Shown piece by piece: positions 34,948 through 44,906 of a stretch of DNA of 64,000 nucleotides (its first letter is position 1; every line of letters begins with the position of its first letter). A program made the position numbers and the translations under genes. Source of the DNA: Spongilla lacustris (taxonomy: Eukaryota > Porifera > Demospongiae > Spongillida > Spongillidae); assembly GCA_949361645.1 (NCBI GenBank), contig OX442422.1, positions 668,580 through 732,579 on the forward strand, read 5' to 3'. The notes under the pieces are model-generated. The model saw nothing but the letters and a program-made list of their open reading frames with translations. It searched no databases and was not told the origin of the DNA.

Positions 34948-35568
34948 ATGAGGGGAAAGGTCTTGGTTGCGCTTGCCACTCTCCTAATCGCATATTGCAA
35001 CGCTGAGGTTGTATCCAGCGACGATGCCGTGCGCGCCGGAATAGTAAACTTCCAGCAGATGCTTAACGACACATCATCTAGTAAATCTGGTTGCTATAGC
35101 CACGATATCGTCATGCTTCTCTTTTCCTCATCCCCCTCTATACAGATGGGCATGGTTGCTGTCCCTTGATTGTCCCTCCAGGTCCAACTGGTTCAGTCAT
35201 CGCTGGCTATAGCGGTTACCGTGGGAACGCCGCCATTATTGTAGACTGGGGAACATGTACGGCCCAACCTCCCGGTGGTTTCTAGTACGTATTGTATGCA
35301 TGCATGTGCATGTAGACATGTATACCCAGCTACAAATTGACTTTTTTGTTTCTCTTCCTTATACAGCTGGTATGTGTCGTGGGGAGATGGTACTACCTCT
35401 TACAACACAGCGACAACGCTGGGTCCTTTTCAAGTCACCCATCAATACCCGAAATACCAGGGCTACTACTCTGTCTTCGTGTATTACTGCAGCAACCCGC
35501 CATACCCACTATACCCATGCTGCGGTTCTCTCTACGGAACAATAATCACCTACCAAGGGGATTTCTAA
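34948..35568 (+). CDS. Secreted PKD-like protein, copy 2
   Basis: Three exons, 34948-35080, 35146-35284 and 35367-35568, join in frame (157 residues) across introns of 65 and 82 bp. A signal peptide ends near YCNA. The mature part has an N-terminal segment (SSDDAVRAGIVNFQQ), a CC pair (GHGCC), GYSGYRGNAAIIVDWG, then WYVSWGDGTTSYNTATT and THQYPKYQGYYSVFVYYC. The WGDGT and HxY...YxV motifs match the PKD beta-sandwich fold (usual length 80-90), a ligand- or protein-binding extracellular module. Six or more cysteines suggest disulfides. The intron-1 reading (donor GTAAAT) is preferred over read-through because read-through hits a stop. Function is unknown; an extracellular or matrix role is inferred. 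Confidence 0.8.
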
Positions 35569-36380
35569 ATCAGCTGTGGAAGGCATCGAGCTGTAGACTG
35601 AGTGGAATTGATCTCATGTGACTAAATTGATGCATGCATATACAGAATAAGTGATTATACATGTATATAAATGCTACAAAACGCATCAATTTGACGTCAT
35701 AATGATCGTAAGATATAGTTTACTAACAATTATTATTAGTTATATCGTACAAGACACTACAAGAGATGTGTAGCACTAAGAAGCACGCCCTGAAACTGAA
35801 AAGTGGAGTGCATATGAGCAGTGATATGCAGCAAAGCTAGCTATTTATGAGTAGGTTTGGTTGATTATAAGTTACATGGACAGTTCAGTCGTCGTCATCG
35901 ATCCGCTCCGTAATATGAGCAGCAAAATGGTCAGAACCAAAGCCAAATGTGTAAACTGTTCCTTTTCAGCCGGCCACCTGAAGATACAACTTGGCCTATG
36001 ATGGAGTAAATAGGTGCATTCCCTCATCAAATTCAAACTCGCCATGCAGTGAGCTTCTCAAAAACCAAGTATAGATGCCCTTATACATGTAAAGGTAACT
36101 TACTTATTCCCATGAAGATATGCACGGTTATTCCCACTTGTGTGGTACCATGTAGATTGGTTGGTCTATTTGCAGATTTATTTTTACTGTTCAATGACGT
36201 CTGCATGCATTTGTATGTAATACCGGCTGCCCTTTCGGGGTGTGTGCAACCGATGTCCTCTGCCAAATGATTAATAGCCATTGCAAATCCGTTATATCAT
36301 GCACGGAGATACACGATGTAGGTACAGAATTTTTGCTTAGACATACCGCTAAACGCCAGCTGCTTTGTCCATGTACTCCC

Positions 36381-36870
36381 TAAAATATGGTTTTAAGAAA
36401 AGGATGTTGATTTTCGCGCGTATACCCTTAAATTTAATTTTTAACGACAACAGACAAAATAAAATTAATGATGTATGATTTGTAGACACCAAGTGAGTAA
36501 AAATTAAGGAAACAAGGAATTACTTTCCGCAATCATGTCATTCATGGCTCAAGATCATCATACCAACGACTCTGAGATGCGTGCTCCCCACTTGACTCTG
36601 ATATTGATCTGTCCTGCTCTGTAGGCAGAAATGCTTAATGTGTTGCCGATTTTTATACCCTAGTGTTTGATATACATGTATACATTTAATTAACCGGCAA
36701 AAACAAAAACAAAATTGCGGAAATAAAATAATCCATAATTTCTTGTTTCCTTACTTTTTACTGACTAAAAAGACCAGAATTTATCATTTATTTCGTAAGC
36801 TTACATGTACACAAGCAATATAAATAAAATCATTATTATGATAAAATGTAAGTGTGCAGGGAGTGCTGCT
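36381..36870. other. AT-rich spacer with a partial fold-back repeat
   Basis: Contains GATGTATGATTTGTAGACAC near 36475, related to the repeat at 10831-11043, and later TTCTTGTTTCCTTACTTTTT as its degenerate partner near 36740. No gene. Confidence 0.5.
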
Positions 36871-37978
36871 CCATTAATCAAACCATAGACCACATTGCCA
36901 TTTCACTCTAAAGCCGTGCAAACACAGGCTAGAAGATCTCATGATTGAAAAAGATAGCCTCCTTCTGACAAAACTAACTATTTCTGAGTAAGACTTCTCC
37001 CATTTCGTTGCAAGGCTAGCAGCTATACGCTTCATAAAATGGTTTGCCTCTCTGTGCAGGAGTCCATCCACTGAAACTACAAAGGGTGTAAATTGACCAC
37101 ATTGATCTACAATAGCCTTCTGATACTTCCTTTACTTTCCTTTTGTTGCACCTTCAAGGACTGCCTCTGGAGTACGGTGCTTATATATGACGGGGCATCA
37201 GTATCAAATGTCAAACAATAAACAATGCCTCCGTGGTGACCACACTCCTCGGATTCCCAGGTCAAGCCTTAAACCCACTTCGTTTGATGAGGGATCTGCC
37301 TCCCTTACAATTGGTTCCTTTATCACAGATGGCCACACTTATGATGAAAAGTCTCCCAAACAGTCCCTTTTCATTATGCCTCTGTATCACTAGGCCCCCC
37401 TTTTTGCAGTCCATACCCTGTTGCAGGGTGAAGTCTGCTCCACAGCCATCACAGCATGCAGACAGGTCAGCAGGGTGCCGCAGGTAGCGTATTGCAAGAC
37501 CATCCTTAAATTCATTTGGAGACAAGTCAAAATGATACCTTTCAAGTGGAGTAGATGTCAGCCAGGATAATATACCACTTGTTGCTCTCCTTAAGGCTCG
37601 TTGTCTTTCTGGTGAAAACTTAGAGATGAGAGTGCTAAGCTTAGCCAGGTCTGCAGCTTGTGAAACTGTTTCCTTCAGCGTGCTAAGATGTTCTGCAACG
37701 CTAAATTCTGTAATACCTTTACCAGATTGATGCACTACTTGTGTGCCCATTTTGAAGAATGGTATGGAGTACATGTAGTAGCTGTTTTGGTTGGATCTCT
37801 CATACCTAGACCTGCTAGGCGTACTGGGGAAAAAAGAGTTCTTCTTCATCATTTGAGATATTACCTTGGAAGAGTGCTGGAACAAAATGCTTACAAATGG
37901 CATCACGTAGTGTTTGAACATCTTGATCCAAAAGATGGAAGACTCTCTGCAAATAGTACCATTCACACTGTGAACAAA
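36871..37978 (-). pseudogene. LINE C-terminal half
   Basis: The minus strand contains HFDLSPNEFKDGLAIRYLRH, the knuckle CDGCGADFTLQQGMDC with GGLVIQRHNE (same family as 2975-3598), a broken endonuclease segment around 37270 (in-frame stops, GIRGV-like remnant), and a C-terminal block (VDGLLHREANHF, KRIAASLATKWEKSYSEIV, RRRLSFSIMR) ending near 36874. Several frameshifts and stops make it inactive. Its reverse transcriptase half is at 39720-40250, separated by an inserted element. Confidence 0.8.
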
Positions 37979-38213
37979 GTCTGAACTAAACTGAACTATT
38001 CTGATTTGCAAGAATTATGATTGAAAATGTTGAATTGATGTACATTGGTGCATTTTTCGCATATATTATGTTTTATTTTGTGTACATTGTTTGTCTTTCT
38101 GCATCATTTGATTATTTCTATGTACCGTAATCATGACACAAAATTACATCAGTTTTATTGTAAACGATTAAAGCATGTGTAGTGTGCTTAAATTCCTTCA
38201 GTTACTTGTGGGT

Positions 38214-38572
38214 TTATGACAGTATGCTTTTTAAATGATCAACAGTTGCTTTTCTAAGTCGGCCGGTAGAAGTGAATGTAAAATCGTAAAGAATAATTGA
38301 TGATTTGGGTACTTGGTCTGTCCAATCGACAAGTTTTCTTGGGTTGTTTGGATCTTTCATCTTTGAGGGCTTCCAAATGGTTGTATATGAGCCATCAAAC
38401 CATGACAACTCAATTTCCTCCTCCATTATTGTGATACAACGTCCGATGAGTAGGTTGTTAGTATCACCTCTCAAAGCTACCAGATGACCAATTTCAAGCC
38501 CACTGATGTCACATTCAGATATTACTCTGCTTGTAGTCCCTGTCACTTTCTGATATGGTCCAGTATACACCT
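38214..38572 (-). CDS. Uncharacterised terminal exon, SH3/tudor-like
   Basis: About 118 codons preceded by an AG acceptor at 38573/38574, so it looks like a last exon. Visible motifs are LEIGHLVALRGD, IELSWFDGSYTTIWKPS and PKSSIILYDFTFTSTGRLRK. The beta-rich W-F-D-G-S-Y segment suggests a small barrel domain of tudor/SH3 type, but no family is assigned with certainty. Upstream exons would have to lie in the region now occupied by plus-strand methyltransferase-like exons, so the gene is incomplete or rearranged. Confidence 0.45.
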
Positions 38573-38624
38573 ATGTTATAGATAAACATGTATTGCTGAG
38601 CTTATAATACATTCAAAAGACATT

Positions 38625-38702
38625 AGGAGTACATTTTTGTACTCCGAGGTCGAGGAGTACATTTATATACTCCCAAGCCAAGGAGTACATTTATGTAACT
38701 CC
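38625..38702 (+). repeat. GGAGTACATTT repeats
   Basis: Three copies of GGAGTACATTTWTGTACTCC-like sequence with CCGAGGTCGA / CCAAGCCA linkers. The same core occurs inverted in the intron array at 39210-39390. Confidence 0.7.
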
Positions 38703-38717
38703 TTGAATGCGTCGTTG

Positions 38718-39546
38718 ACGCTATTTAATTTCGTGGTGGTATGTGATCCAGAGCAAATACCTGCAGTAGAGAGAGCATTGAGAAAGTGTTATGACCACAT
38801 TTCAAGACTTTATGCGTACAATAAAGCTGAACCTGTCCACCCAGGTAAATTAAATGAACTCACTATAGAATGTTATTAACCATTTCCTTTTTTAAAAATT
38901 TATTTATTAAGGAATTGGTTTGGTTCCATCTGTGACAGCAGTCATTGTGGGCCATTGGGCACAGGATGGCAAACTATCTCCACAACATTTCCAGTCAAGG
39001 GTACACAATGCAATCGTGTATGGAGGAACACCAGAGGAGCTCCTAAGAACCGTCATAACACTATTCAGTTATGAAGGGCAGTGGGTCATTGACCTTCTTG
39101 GGACAGCTGGTAAGGTTTTCAAGCGCCAGTATTTAGTCAAACTGCGTAATGTGCTTACTTTTAAATGTTTTCCTGCATGGCCTTGGAAGCACAAAAATGT
39201 ATATATGCATGCATGACCTTGGGAGTACAAAAATGTATTCCTGACCTTGGGAGTACAAAAATGTATTCCTGACCTTGGGAGTACAAAAATGTATTCCTGA
39301 CCTAGGGAGTACAAAAATGTATTCCTGACCTTGGGAGTACAAAAATGTATTCCTGACCTTGGGAGTACAAAAATGCATTCCTGACCTTACATGTAGGATT
39401 TCTTTTCCTATTTAGGGGCAGGAGTAGTGGTGGCACTGCAACTCAGAAGAATTGCAATATCCATTCAACTTAGTCAAGAACAAGCTTTGCAGACCAAGCA
39501 GAAGCTGGTCGCTCTTGTGGCTGACACCCCATCAGTAGCTAACTAG
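38718..39546 (+). pseudogene. N4/N6 DNA methyltransferase-like gene fragment
   Basis: Three in-phase exons: up to 38844, 38912-39109 and 39416-39546. The predicted order is FVVVCDPEQI, then an Asn-Lys segment (LYAYNKAEPV), GLVPSVTAVIVGHWAQDG, GGTPEELLRTVITLFSYEG, WVIDLLGTAGAGVVVALQLR, RIAISIQLS. This matches the C-terminal half of beta-class N4-cytosine/N6-adenine methyltransferases (KPxELL...VLDPFxGSGT...G/IE), where the SAM-binding motif I follows the catalytic motif IV. Here motif I reads D-L-L-G-T-A-G-A-G. The catalytic DPPY/SPPW exon is not present upstream, so this copy cannot be complete; the 5' limit is uncertain. Intron 2 is filled by a minisatellite. Confidence 0.6.
39205..39395 (+). 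repeat. 28-bp minisatellite in methyltransferase-like intron
   Basis: Seven copies of CCTTGGGAGTACAAAAATG followed by TATTCCTGA, nearly identical. It shares the GGAGTACA core with 38625-38702. Confidence 0.95.
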
Positions 39547-39719
39547 GAACAGATATGTTTAAAACTTAACGATTATTGCTCATTATACACGTGTTTCTTT
39601 GATCTGTAGGATGCTTGCTACAGAATGTCATTTATTTGCCAAAAATATTAAAGTGTACACAGATACACATTATTTACCGATGAAAGGAACAAAAAAGAAT
39701 AGTTCAGTTTAGTTCAGAC

Positions 39720-40250
39720 ATTGTTTGTAATGATTTTGTTATTGCAAAAAATGCTACTTCTTGGTGGCAGCAGGACAAACTCAACCCACCCATCAACTGA
39801 ACTTCATCTTCAACAAACTTTCTTTTCGATTCATCATTGCCTATAATTCCTCCAAGAAAACGATGACCAGTTGTGACTTGAATATCACTTGGTGCGGCAA
39901 CTGTTATGAAACACTTGGAGGGTTCTGGGAAGTAGCGATATGATGGGCCAAACTTGAGCAGTAGATCAAATACAAGTTTTAGTTTCCCTGCACAAGCAGA
40001 ATCATCAGCGTAGCAAGCAACTTTGATGCCATTTGGAGAGTTCCTTCAATGACGAATTAGTGGTAGAACTGCCACTGCATAAAAAAGTATCGGCAATGGG
40101 TCACCTTGTGTTACACCCTCTTTACTGTAAAGAATGTGTTCAGACCCTTTCAACAGTAACATGGAGTAACCACGGTATGTATGGAGCGTTCCATTGAGAA
40201 CTGCTTGTGGCAATGATCACATCAAACTTTATCTGCGTACCCTTTCTCCT
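39720..40250 (-). pseudogene. LINE reverse transcriptase half
   Basis: On the minus strand, SKEGVTQGDP (around 40105-40135) and YADDSA (around 39995-40015) identify the reverse transcriptase core; frames are broken between them. It continues, after removal of the 37979-39719 insertion, into the LINE C-terminal half at 36871-37978. Confidence 0.75.
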
Positions 40251-40840
40251 CCGATGCATGGACCTTTGAACGAGAGCATAGTTGTGTTACCTTCGCAAAG
40301 GCATGAATCTCACCATTTACTCGAGATTATATTCCCACAGGTCCGGGTTTAATTGAGCCGCCGAGCAGATGGTATAGGAATCATTGAAACCGACGGAGAT
40401 GAGTTACGCTAAGTTCAACGATCGACATCGTACCGTTACGCAATAATTGATCATTTAAAAATCATAATTTCCAATAATTTGGCCTGCCAGGCCGGACCCC
40501 TATACGGCAGCCCTGGGACTCTGGTCTCACCCATCAGGTTTGCAACTATAATCGGATGACTTCCGTTAGTTTGTACTGAGTACAAAGTAGAAGTCCGGGC
40601 TGGAGAACTTGAGAAGAAAGGAACGCGATGCTTCTTTTCTTTTTTTATTTTTTTATTTTTTTGCAATCGATGCTGGATCCAAACCTTGGCCAAATAACAT
40701 TCCGTAAAACCGCTATAGTGAACATGCTAAATATAGACATATACAGTATAATGAAGCATGTAGCGAGTTTGCGCGCGCGTGCGGTTTGTTGCGTGCGCCG
40801 ATGCGGCAAAGATTAACAGGCCATAAGTACGTAAGGACAT
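40251..40840. other. Spacer between LINE and Ty3-like remnant
   Basis: No gene seen. Contains a T-rich run (40635-40665, TTTATTTTTTTATTTTTTTG) and CpG-rich sequence (TTTGCGCGCGCGTGCGG). Confidence 0.5.
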
Positions 40841-41948
40841 GTGCAGGTGATCACATATTGGGAGCTATACTGCAGGAGCTGTATGGTGTGCCAAAGGTCC
40901 AAGCTGCCAATGCCAACACCCGTTCCAATGACGAATATTCCAATTGGACGCCCCTGGCAGATGTTGGCTGTTGACGTATTGCAAGTGCCAGTATCCAGCA
41001 GAGGAAATCGCTATCTCCTAGTCATACAAGACTATTTCACGAAGTGGGCTGAAGCTATACCAATGCCTAACCAGACTGCAGAGTGTATTGCTGGGATACT
41101 AATTGAATTGTTTTCACGCTTTGGAATCCCTGAAATATTGCACTCTGACCAAGGTGCATGCAAACTTTGAGAGCACCATGATCCGAAGGGTATGTGCAGC
41201 ATTTGGAGTCCGAACAACAGCATACCACCCTCAAGGTGATGGGATGGTAGAACGTTTTAATAGGACCTTGTTGCAACTGCTTCGGTGCTATACAGATCAG
41301 AATGACATAGACTGGGAAGGAAATCTACCATTGGTGCTATATGCATACAGAACAGCATCTAATGCTTCTACAGGGTTCAGTCCATTTGTCCTTATGATGG
41401 GACGAGATCCTGTTCTGCCATCTTTGCCATCTATGACTAACAGTATTGCAGAGGACCCCCACCTCATATGACAGCAACCTTAGGGTTAAAATGGCCGAGT
41501 TACGTGACATGGTGGAGAGTCACATAGTACAGGAAGCTAAGCGTCAGAAGGAACATTATGATACACGTACCCAAAGTAGGGAGTTTTGTGAAGGTGATGC
41601 TGTTTGGCTACAAAACCCAACAGCGGGAAATTGGATCCAAAGTGGGAAGGTGGATGGGTTGTTAAGAAAGTTTACTCTTCAGTAACTTTGAAAATTGAGC
41701 ACAGAAAGTCACTGAGGTCTAGAGTGGTGCACATTAACAGAATACGGCGCTGTATATTACGGGAGGAGAGCACTCTGTCAAGAGAGGTTGAGTGGGAACC
41801 AGCAAGCATCGAACACTTTTCAGTGTCAGCAGATTCCACTCCACAACCAGAAATTGTTCCGCAGGTTCCACCAGCAGTCCTGCCCCCAATAGATTTAGAA
41901 GGACAAGAGGCCCCACCAATGTTGGACCAAACAACGACGACCTCCTGA
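40841..41948 (+). pseudogene. Ty3/Gypsy-like integrase region, frameshifted
   Basis: Begins inside the zinc-binding domain (CRSCMVCQRSK), followed by the integrase core: AVDVLQVP with the first catalytic Asp, FTKWAEAIPMPNQTAECIAG, then LHSDQG with the second Asp, AYHPQGDGMVERFNRTLLQ with the catalytic Glu, and a C-terminal GPY/chromo-like part (KWEGGWVVKKV, RVVHINRIRRC). Frame changes occur near 41155, 41457 and 41612. Protease and reverse transcriptase are missing at the 5' side, so this is a truncated dead element on the plus strand. Confidence 0.85.
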
Positions 41949-42123
41949 TTATTACTGAGTCCATGCTTGAGGACAAGCTTGAAGTACGGTGGGACGAATG
42001 TAATGTGATATAGACAGCAAGTGTTCTGAATAGACCCTCAAACCCTTTGTGGAGGGTGAATACTAATTCCTTAACTGAACTTCCTGTCATAGTGCAGCAC
42101 CCGTGGGATATGGGGTCAAGGGA

Positions 42124-42226
42124 TGTTTAAGAAATACTATTTAAAGCTATAGTGTGTACTCCTATATGCATGTATGTGTTTGGAGTGGAAATAAAGAGAT
42201 TGTCAGTTGCATAGAATCGTATTACA
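42124..42226 (+). repeat. Possible 3' LTR of the Ty3-like remnant
   Basis: TGTTTAAG...ATTACA, 103 bp, begins TG and ends CA. It is preceded by a purine-rich stretch (GGGGTCAAGGGA) that could be the polypurine tract and contains AATAAA near 42190. No second LTR is available for comparison. Confidence 0.35.
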
Positions 42227-42227
42227 C

Positions 42228-42326
42228 GGGAATTTACCGTCACGACAGATCGGTTGCTTGTGTGGTAATCAAATCATGGGATTAGCGGCCTGCGCGTTAC
42301 GCAGCCCGTCGTGACGGTAAATTCCC
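42228..42326. repeat. Inverted repeat upstream of PKD-like copy 3
   Basis: Perfect 19-bp arms GGGAATTTACCGTCACGAC (42228-42246) and complement (42308-42326). The loop contains the ATCATGGGATTAGCGGCC motif also present upstream of the other two PKD-like copies. Confidence 0.8.
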
Positions 42327-42438
42327 AATACGTGATCACTGTACCTATGTCATACTGCATGCTATGTGTTCAAGATAAAAGGCCGCGCTTATATAGTCAA
42401 TTCATGTCCAATATTAGTAATCCTGCGTCGGCTGAAAT

Positions 42439-43079
42439 ATGAGGGGAAAGATCTTTGTTGCGCTTGCCGCTGTCCTTGTCGCATATTGCAATTGCAACGC
42501 TGATGTTGTATCCAGCGACGACGCCGTGCGTGCCGGAATAGTAAACTTCCAGCAGATGCTTAACGACACATCATCTAGTAAATCTGGCTGCTATAGCCAC
42601 GATATCGTCATGCTTCTCTTTAATTCTTTTCCTTTTCCCCCTCTATACAGATGGGCATGGTTGCTGTCCCTTGATTGTCCCTCCAGGTCCAACTGGTTCA
42701 GTCATCGCTGGCTATAGCGGTTACCGTGGGAACGCCGCCATTATTGTAGACTGGGGAACATGCACGGCCCAACCTCCCGGTGGTTTCTAGTACGTATTGT
42801 ATGCATGCATGTGCATGTAGACATGTACCGGCCCAGCTACAAATTGACTTTTTTTGGTTTCTTTTCCTTATATACAGCTGGTATGTGTCGTGGGGAGACG
42901 GTACTACCTCTTACAACACAGCGACAACGCTGGGTCCTTTTCAAGTCACCCATCAATACCCGAAATACCAGAACTACTACTCTGTCTTCGTGTATTACTG
43001 CAGCAACCCGCCATACCCACTATCCCCATGCTGCGGTTCTCTCTACGGAACAATAATCACCTACCAAGGGGATTTCTAA
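42439..43079 (+). CDS. Secreted PKD-like protein, copy 3
   Basis: Exons 42439-42577, 42651-42789 and 42878-43079 give 159 residues; introns are 73 and 88 bp. It is nearly identical to copy 2, with two extra residues (a duplicated N-C) at the end of the signal peptide and few substitutions in the mature part (YQNYYSV for YQGYYSV, LSPCCG for LYPCCG). The same CC pair, WGDGTTSYN and HQYPKY motifs define a PKD-like beta-sandwich. The core promoter CAAGATAAAAGGCCGCGCT is conserved, but the upstream flank is replaced by a decayed retroelement end. Sequence constraint on two intact copies suggests both are expressed. Confidence 0.8.
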
Positions 43080-43995
43080 ATCAGTTGTGGAAGGCATCGA
43101 GCTGTAGACTGAGTGGAATTGATTTCATGTGACTAAATTGATGCATGCATATACAGAATAAGTGATTATAAATGCTACAAAACGCATTAATTTGACGTCA
43201 TAATGATCGTAAGCAGGGTTGCCGCTATATATATCGCGGTTACATAGACTTCTATGGGCAGTTAACCGCTAACCGCCCATAGAAGTCCATGTAACCGCGA
43301 TATATCGCGGCAACCCTGATCGTAAGGTATAGTTTTATAACAACTATTACTAGTTATATCATACAAGACACTACAAAGGAACAGTTTACACATTTGGCTT
43401 TGGTTCTGACCATTTTGCTGCTCATATCACGGAGTGGGTCGATGACGACGACTGAACTGTCCATGTAACTCATAAACAACCAAACCAACACATAAATAGC
43501 TAGCTTTGCTGCATATCACTGCTCATATGCACTCCACTTTTCAGTTTCAGGGCGCGTGCTGCTTATAGTGCTACACATCTCTGCCGGCCACCTGAAGACA
43601 CAACTCTGCCTATGATGAAGTAAATAGGTGCATTCCCTCATCAAATACAAACTCGCCATGCAGTGAACTTCTCAAAAACCAAGTATAAATGCCCTTATAC
43701 ATGTAAAGGTAACTTACTTATTCCCATGAAAATATGCACGGTTATTCCCACTTGTGTGGTACCATGTAGATTGGTTGGTCTATTTGCAGATTTATTTTTA
43801 CTGTTCAATGACGTCTGCATGCATGCGTATGTAATACCGGCTGCTTTCGGGGTGTGTGCAACTGATATCCTCTGCCAAATGATTAATAGCCATTAAAAAT
43901 CCGTTCTATCATGCATGGAGATACACACGATGTAGGTACAGAATTTTTGGTTAGATATACCGCTAAACGCCAGCTGCTTTGTCCATGTACTCCCT
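43080..43995. other. Duplicated 3' flank of PKD-like copy 3
   Basis: Homologous to 35569-36380 except for the MITE at 43214 and the micro-inversion at 43377-43570. The short frame at 43663-43896 has a counterpart at 36049-36270, but nothing indicates a gene beyond the duplication. Confidence 0.6.
43214..43318. mobile_element. 105-bp palindromic hAT-like MITE with 8-bp TSD
   Basis: Starts CAGGGTTGCCGC and ends GCGGCAACCCTG; nearly its whole length is palindromic. ATCGTAAG occurs immediately on both sides (43206-43213 and 43319-43326), and the homologous locus near 35703-35712 has only one copy without the element. 8-bp duplications and CAGGGTTGC tips are typical of hAT elements. Confidence 0.9.
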
Positions 43996-44118
43996 GTCAC
44001 GTTTTCGTTAAGGCTGCGTTGCAGTTAAGGCAATTGGGCGGCTGAATGAATTCATGGCAATACATGTGGTAAACCATTGTTACAGCACACGTGCGCTGTT
44101 TTTTTTTTTTTTGAAACG

Positions 44119-44258
44119 ATGGATTTATACAACGAGGAGAACGAAGCTGAATTAAAGAGTGATGCTAAAGATGTACTAGATGTCTGCTCCACGGGCAAGA
44201 ACCAGGTTAAAGTGCAGTGCGATCGGAAAAAGAAAAAGAGTGCCGCGCGAACTCAAAG
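44119..44258 (+). CDS. Possible first exon of the integrase gene
   Basis: ATG at 44119 opens a charged frame (MDLYNEENEAELKSDAKDVL, ending in a basic RKKKKSAARTQR cluster). A donor at 44259 (GTTTTT, weak) would splice in phase to an acceptor at 44906/44907 (ACAAG|A). The basic cluster could serve in nuclear import. The alternative start is the MTEERY methionine at about 44930. No other frame in the region is a better candidate. Confidence 0.4.
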
Positions 44259-44516
44259 GTTTTTTGTGTGTGCATGTTGTGTACCTTGGTGACCCCGAGG
44301 GTGTGCAGGTCGTATCCGGGATTTTGGAGAGGATGAGGGTTCCTTTTTTGCGTCGCTAGGGAATACATGGTAATGCTTCCCCACTGGGGTGAGCGACTCA
44401 GCCCGAAATGCCCATCTTTTATTTATTTATTTTAATTCACTGAAACCTATTTGAAAATGGGTTAAGGGATTTACTCCATCCTGGATTGGCCGCTGCTACT
44501 GTGAACTTTCTATAAT

Positions 44517-44615
44517 CAGTGGGGTATCCAGGACTTAGGAGGGGGGTTTGTATAATACGTTGTTTTTTTTATGGTGACCCCGTTTCCGGGCAACGCATGG
44601 CTGGACACGCCACTG
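44517..44615. mobile_element. hAT-like MITE in the first intron
   Basis: CAGTGGGGTATCCAGGA at the left and TGGCTGGACACGCCACTG at the right are terminal inverted repeats; about 99 bp, with a GGGGGG run inside. No exact flanking duplication was seen. Confidence 0.55.
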
Positions 44616-44906
44616 ATACTAATAAGTATGGTCGCTATACATAATATGTTGTATTCTTATATTAAAAGTTGCCGGTGTCACATCACTATTAATTCATTGA
44701 GGATTTAATGTGGCACTTGCAAAGATCATTTTCTGTGCTACATGTGTACACAATTATGGGTGTATACGTATGGTATTTTGTCGTTTATATATATATTTTA
44801 AAAACAAGCATTGCAATTTCAATTTATAGTGATGCACAGTATCGCATAACACGTTTCATATACATGTACATGTATATACATATACATGTACTTCAGGTAA
44901 CAAGAA

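Larger units (their letters stand above)
31329..35172. repeat. Segmental duplication, copy 2
   Basis: Matches 20283-22030 at high identity in two parts (31329-32117 and 34216-35172), interrupted by a TIR element at 32118-34215. In both copies an ATGGAGCAGCAGTTCCTGC-containing segment is preserved, but indels change the frame, so it is not annotated as a gene. Confidence 0.85.
34840..36380. repeat. Segmental duplication shared with 42270-43995
   Basis: The PKD-like gene plus about 800 bp downstream recur at 42270-43995. The two differ by a 195-bp micro-inversion (35770-35965 versus 43377-43570) and a 105-bp MITE at 43214. Confidence 0.85.
37979..39719. mobile_element. 1.74-kb TIR element inserted in the LINE
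   Basis: Perfect 24-bp terminal inverted repeats, 37979-38002 and 39696-39719, starting GTCTGAACTAAACTGAACTA. The flanks on both sides are minus-strand LINE sequence, so this is an insertion. No clear target duplication was found. Inside are one minus-strand exon-like frame (38214-38572) and, on the plus strand, three exons resembling a DNA methyltransferase. No known transposase was recognised. Confidence 0.75.

Noticed and set aside
36049..36270. 73-codon frame conserved at 43663-43896
   Set aside because: Conservation is explained by the recent duplication; the two C-termini differ by frame-changing indels.
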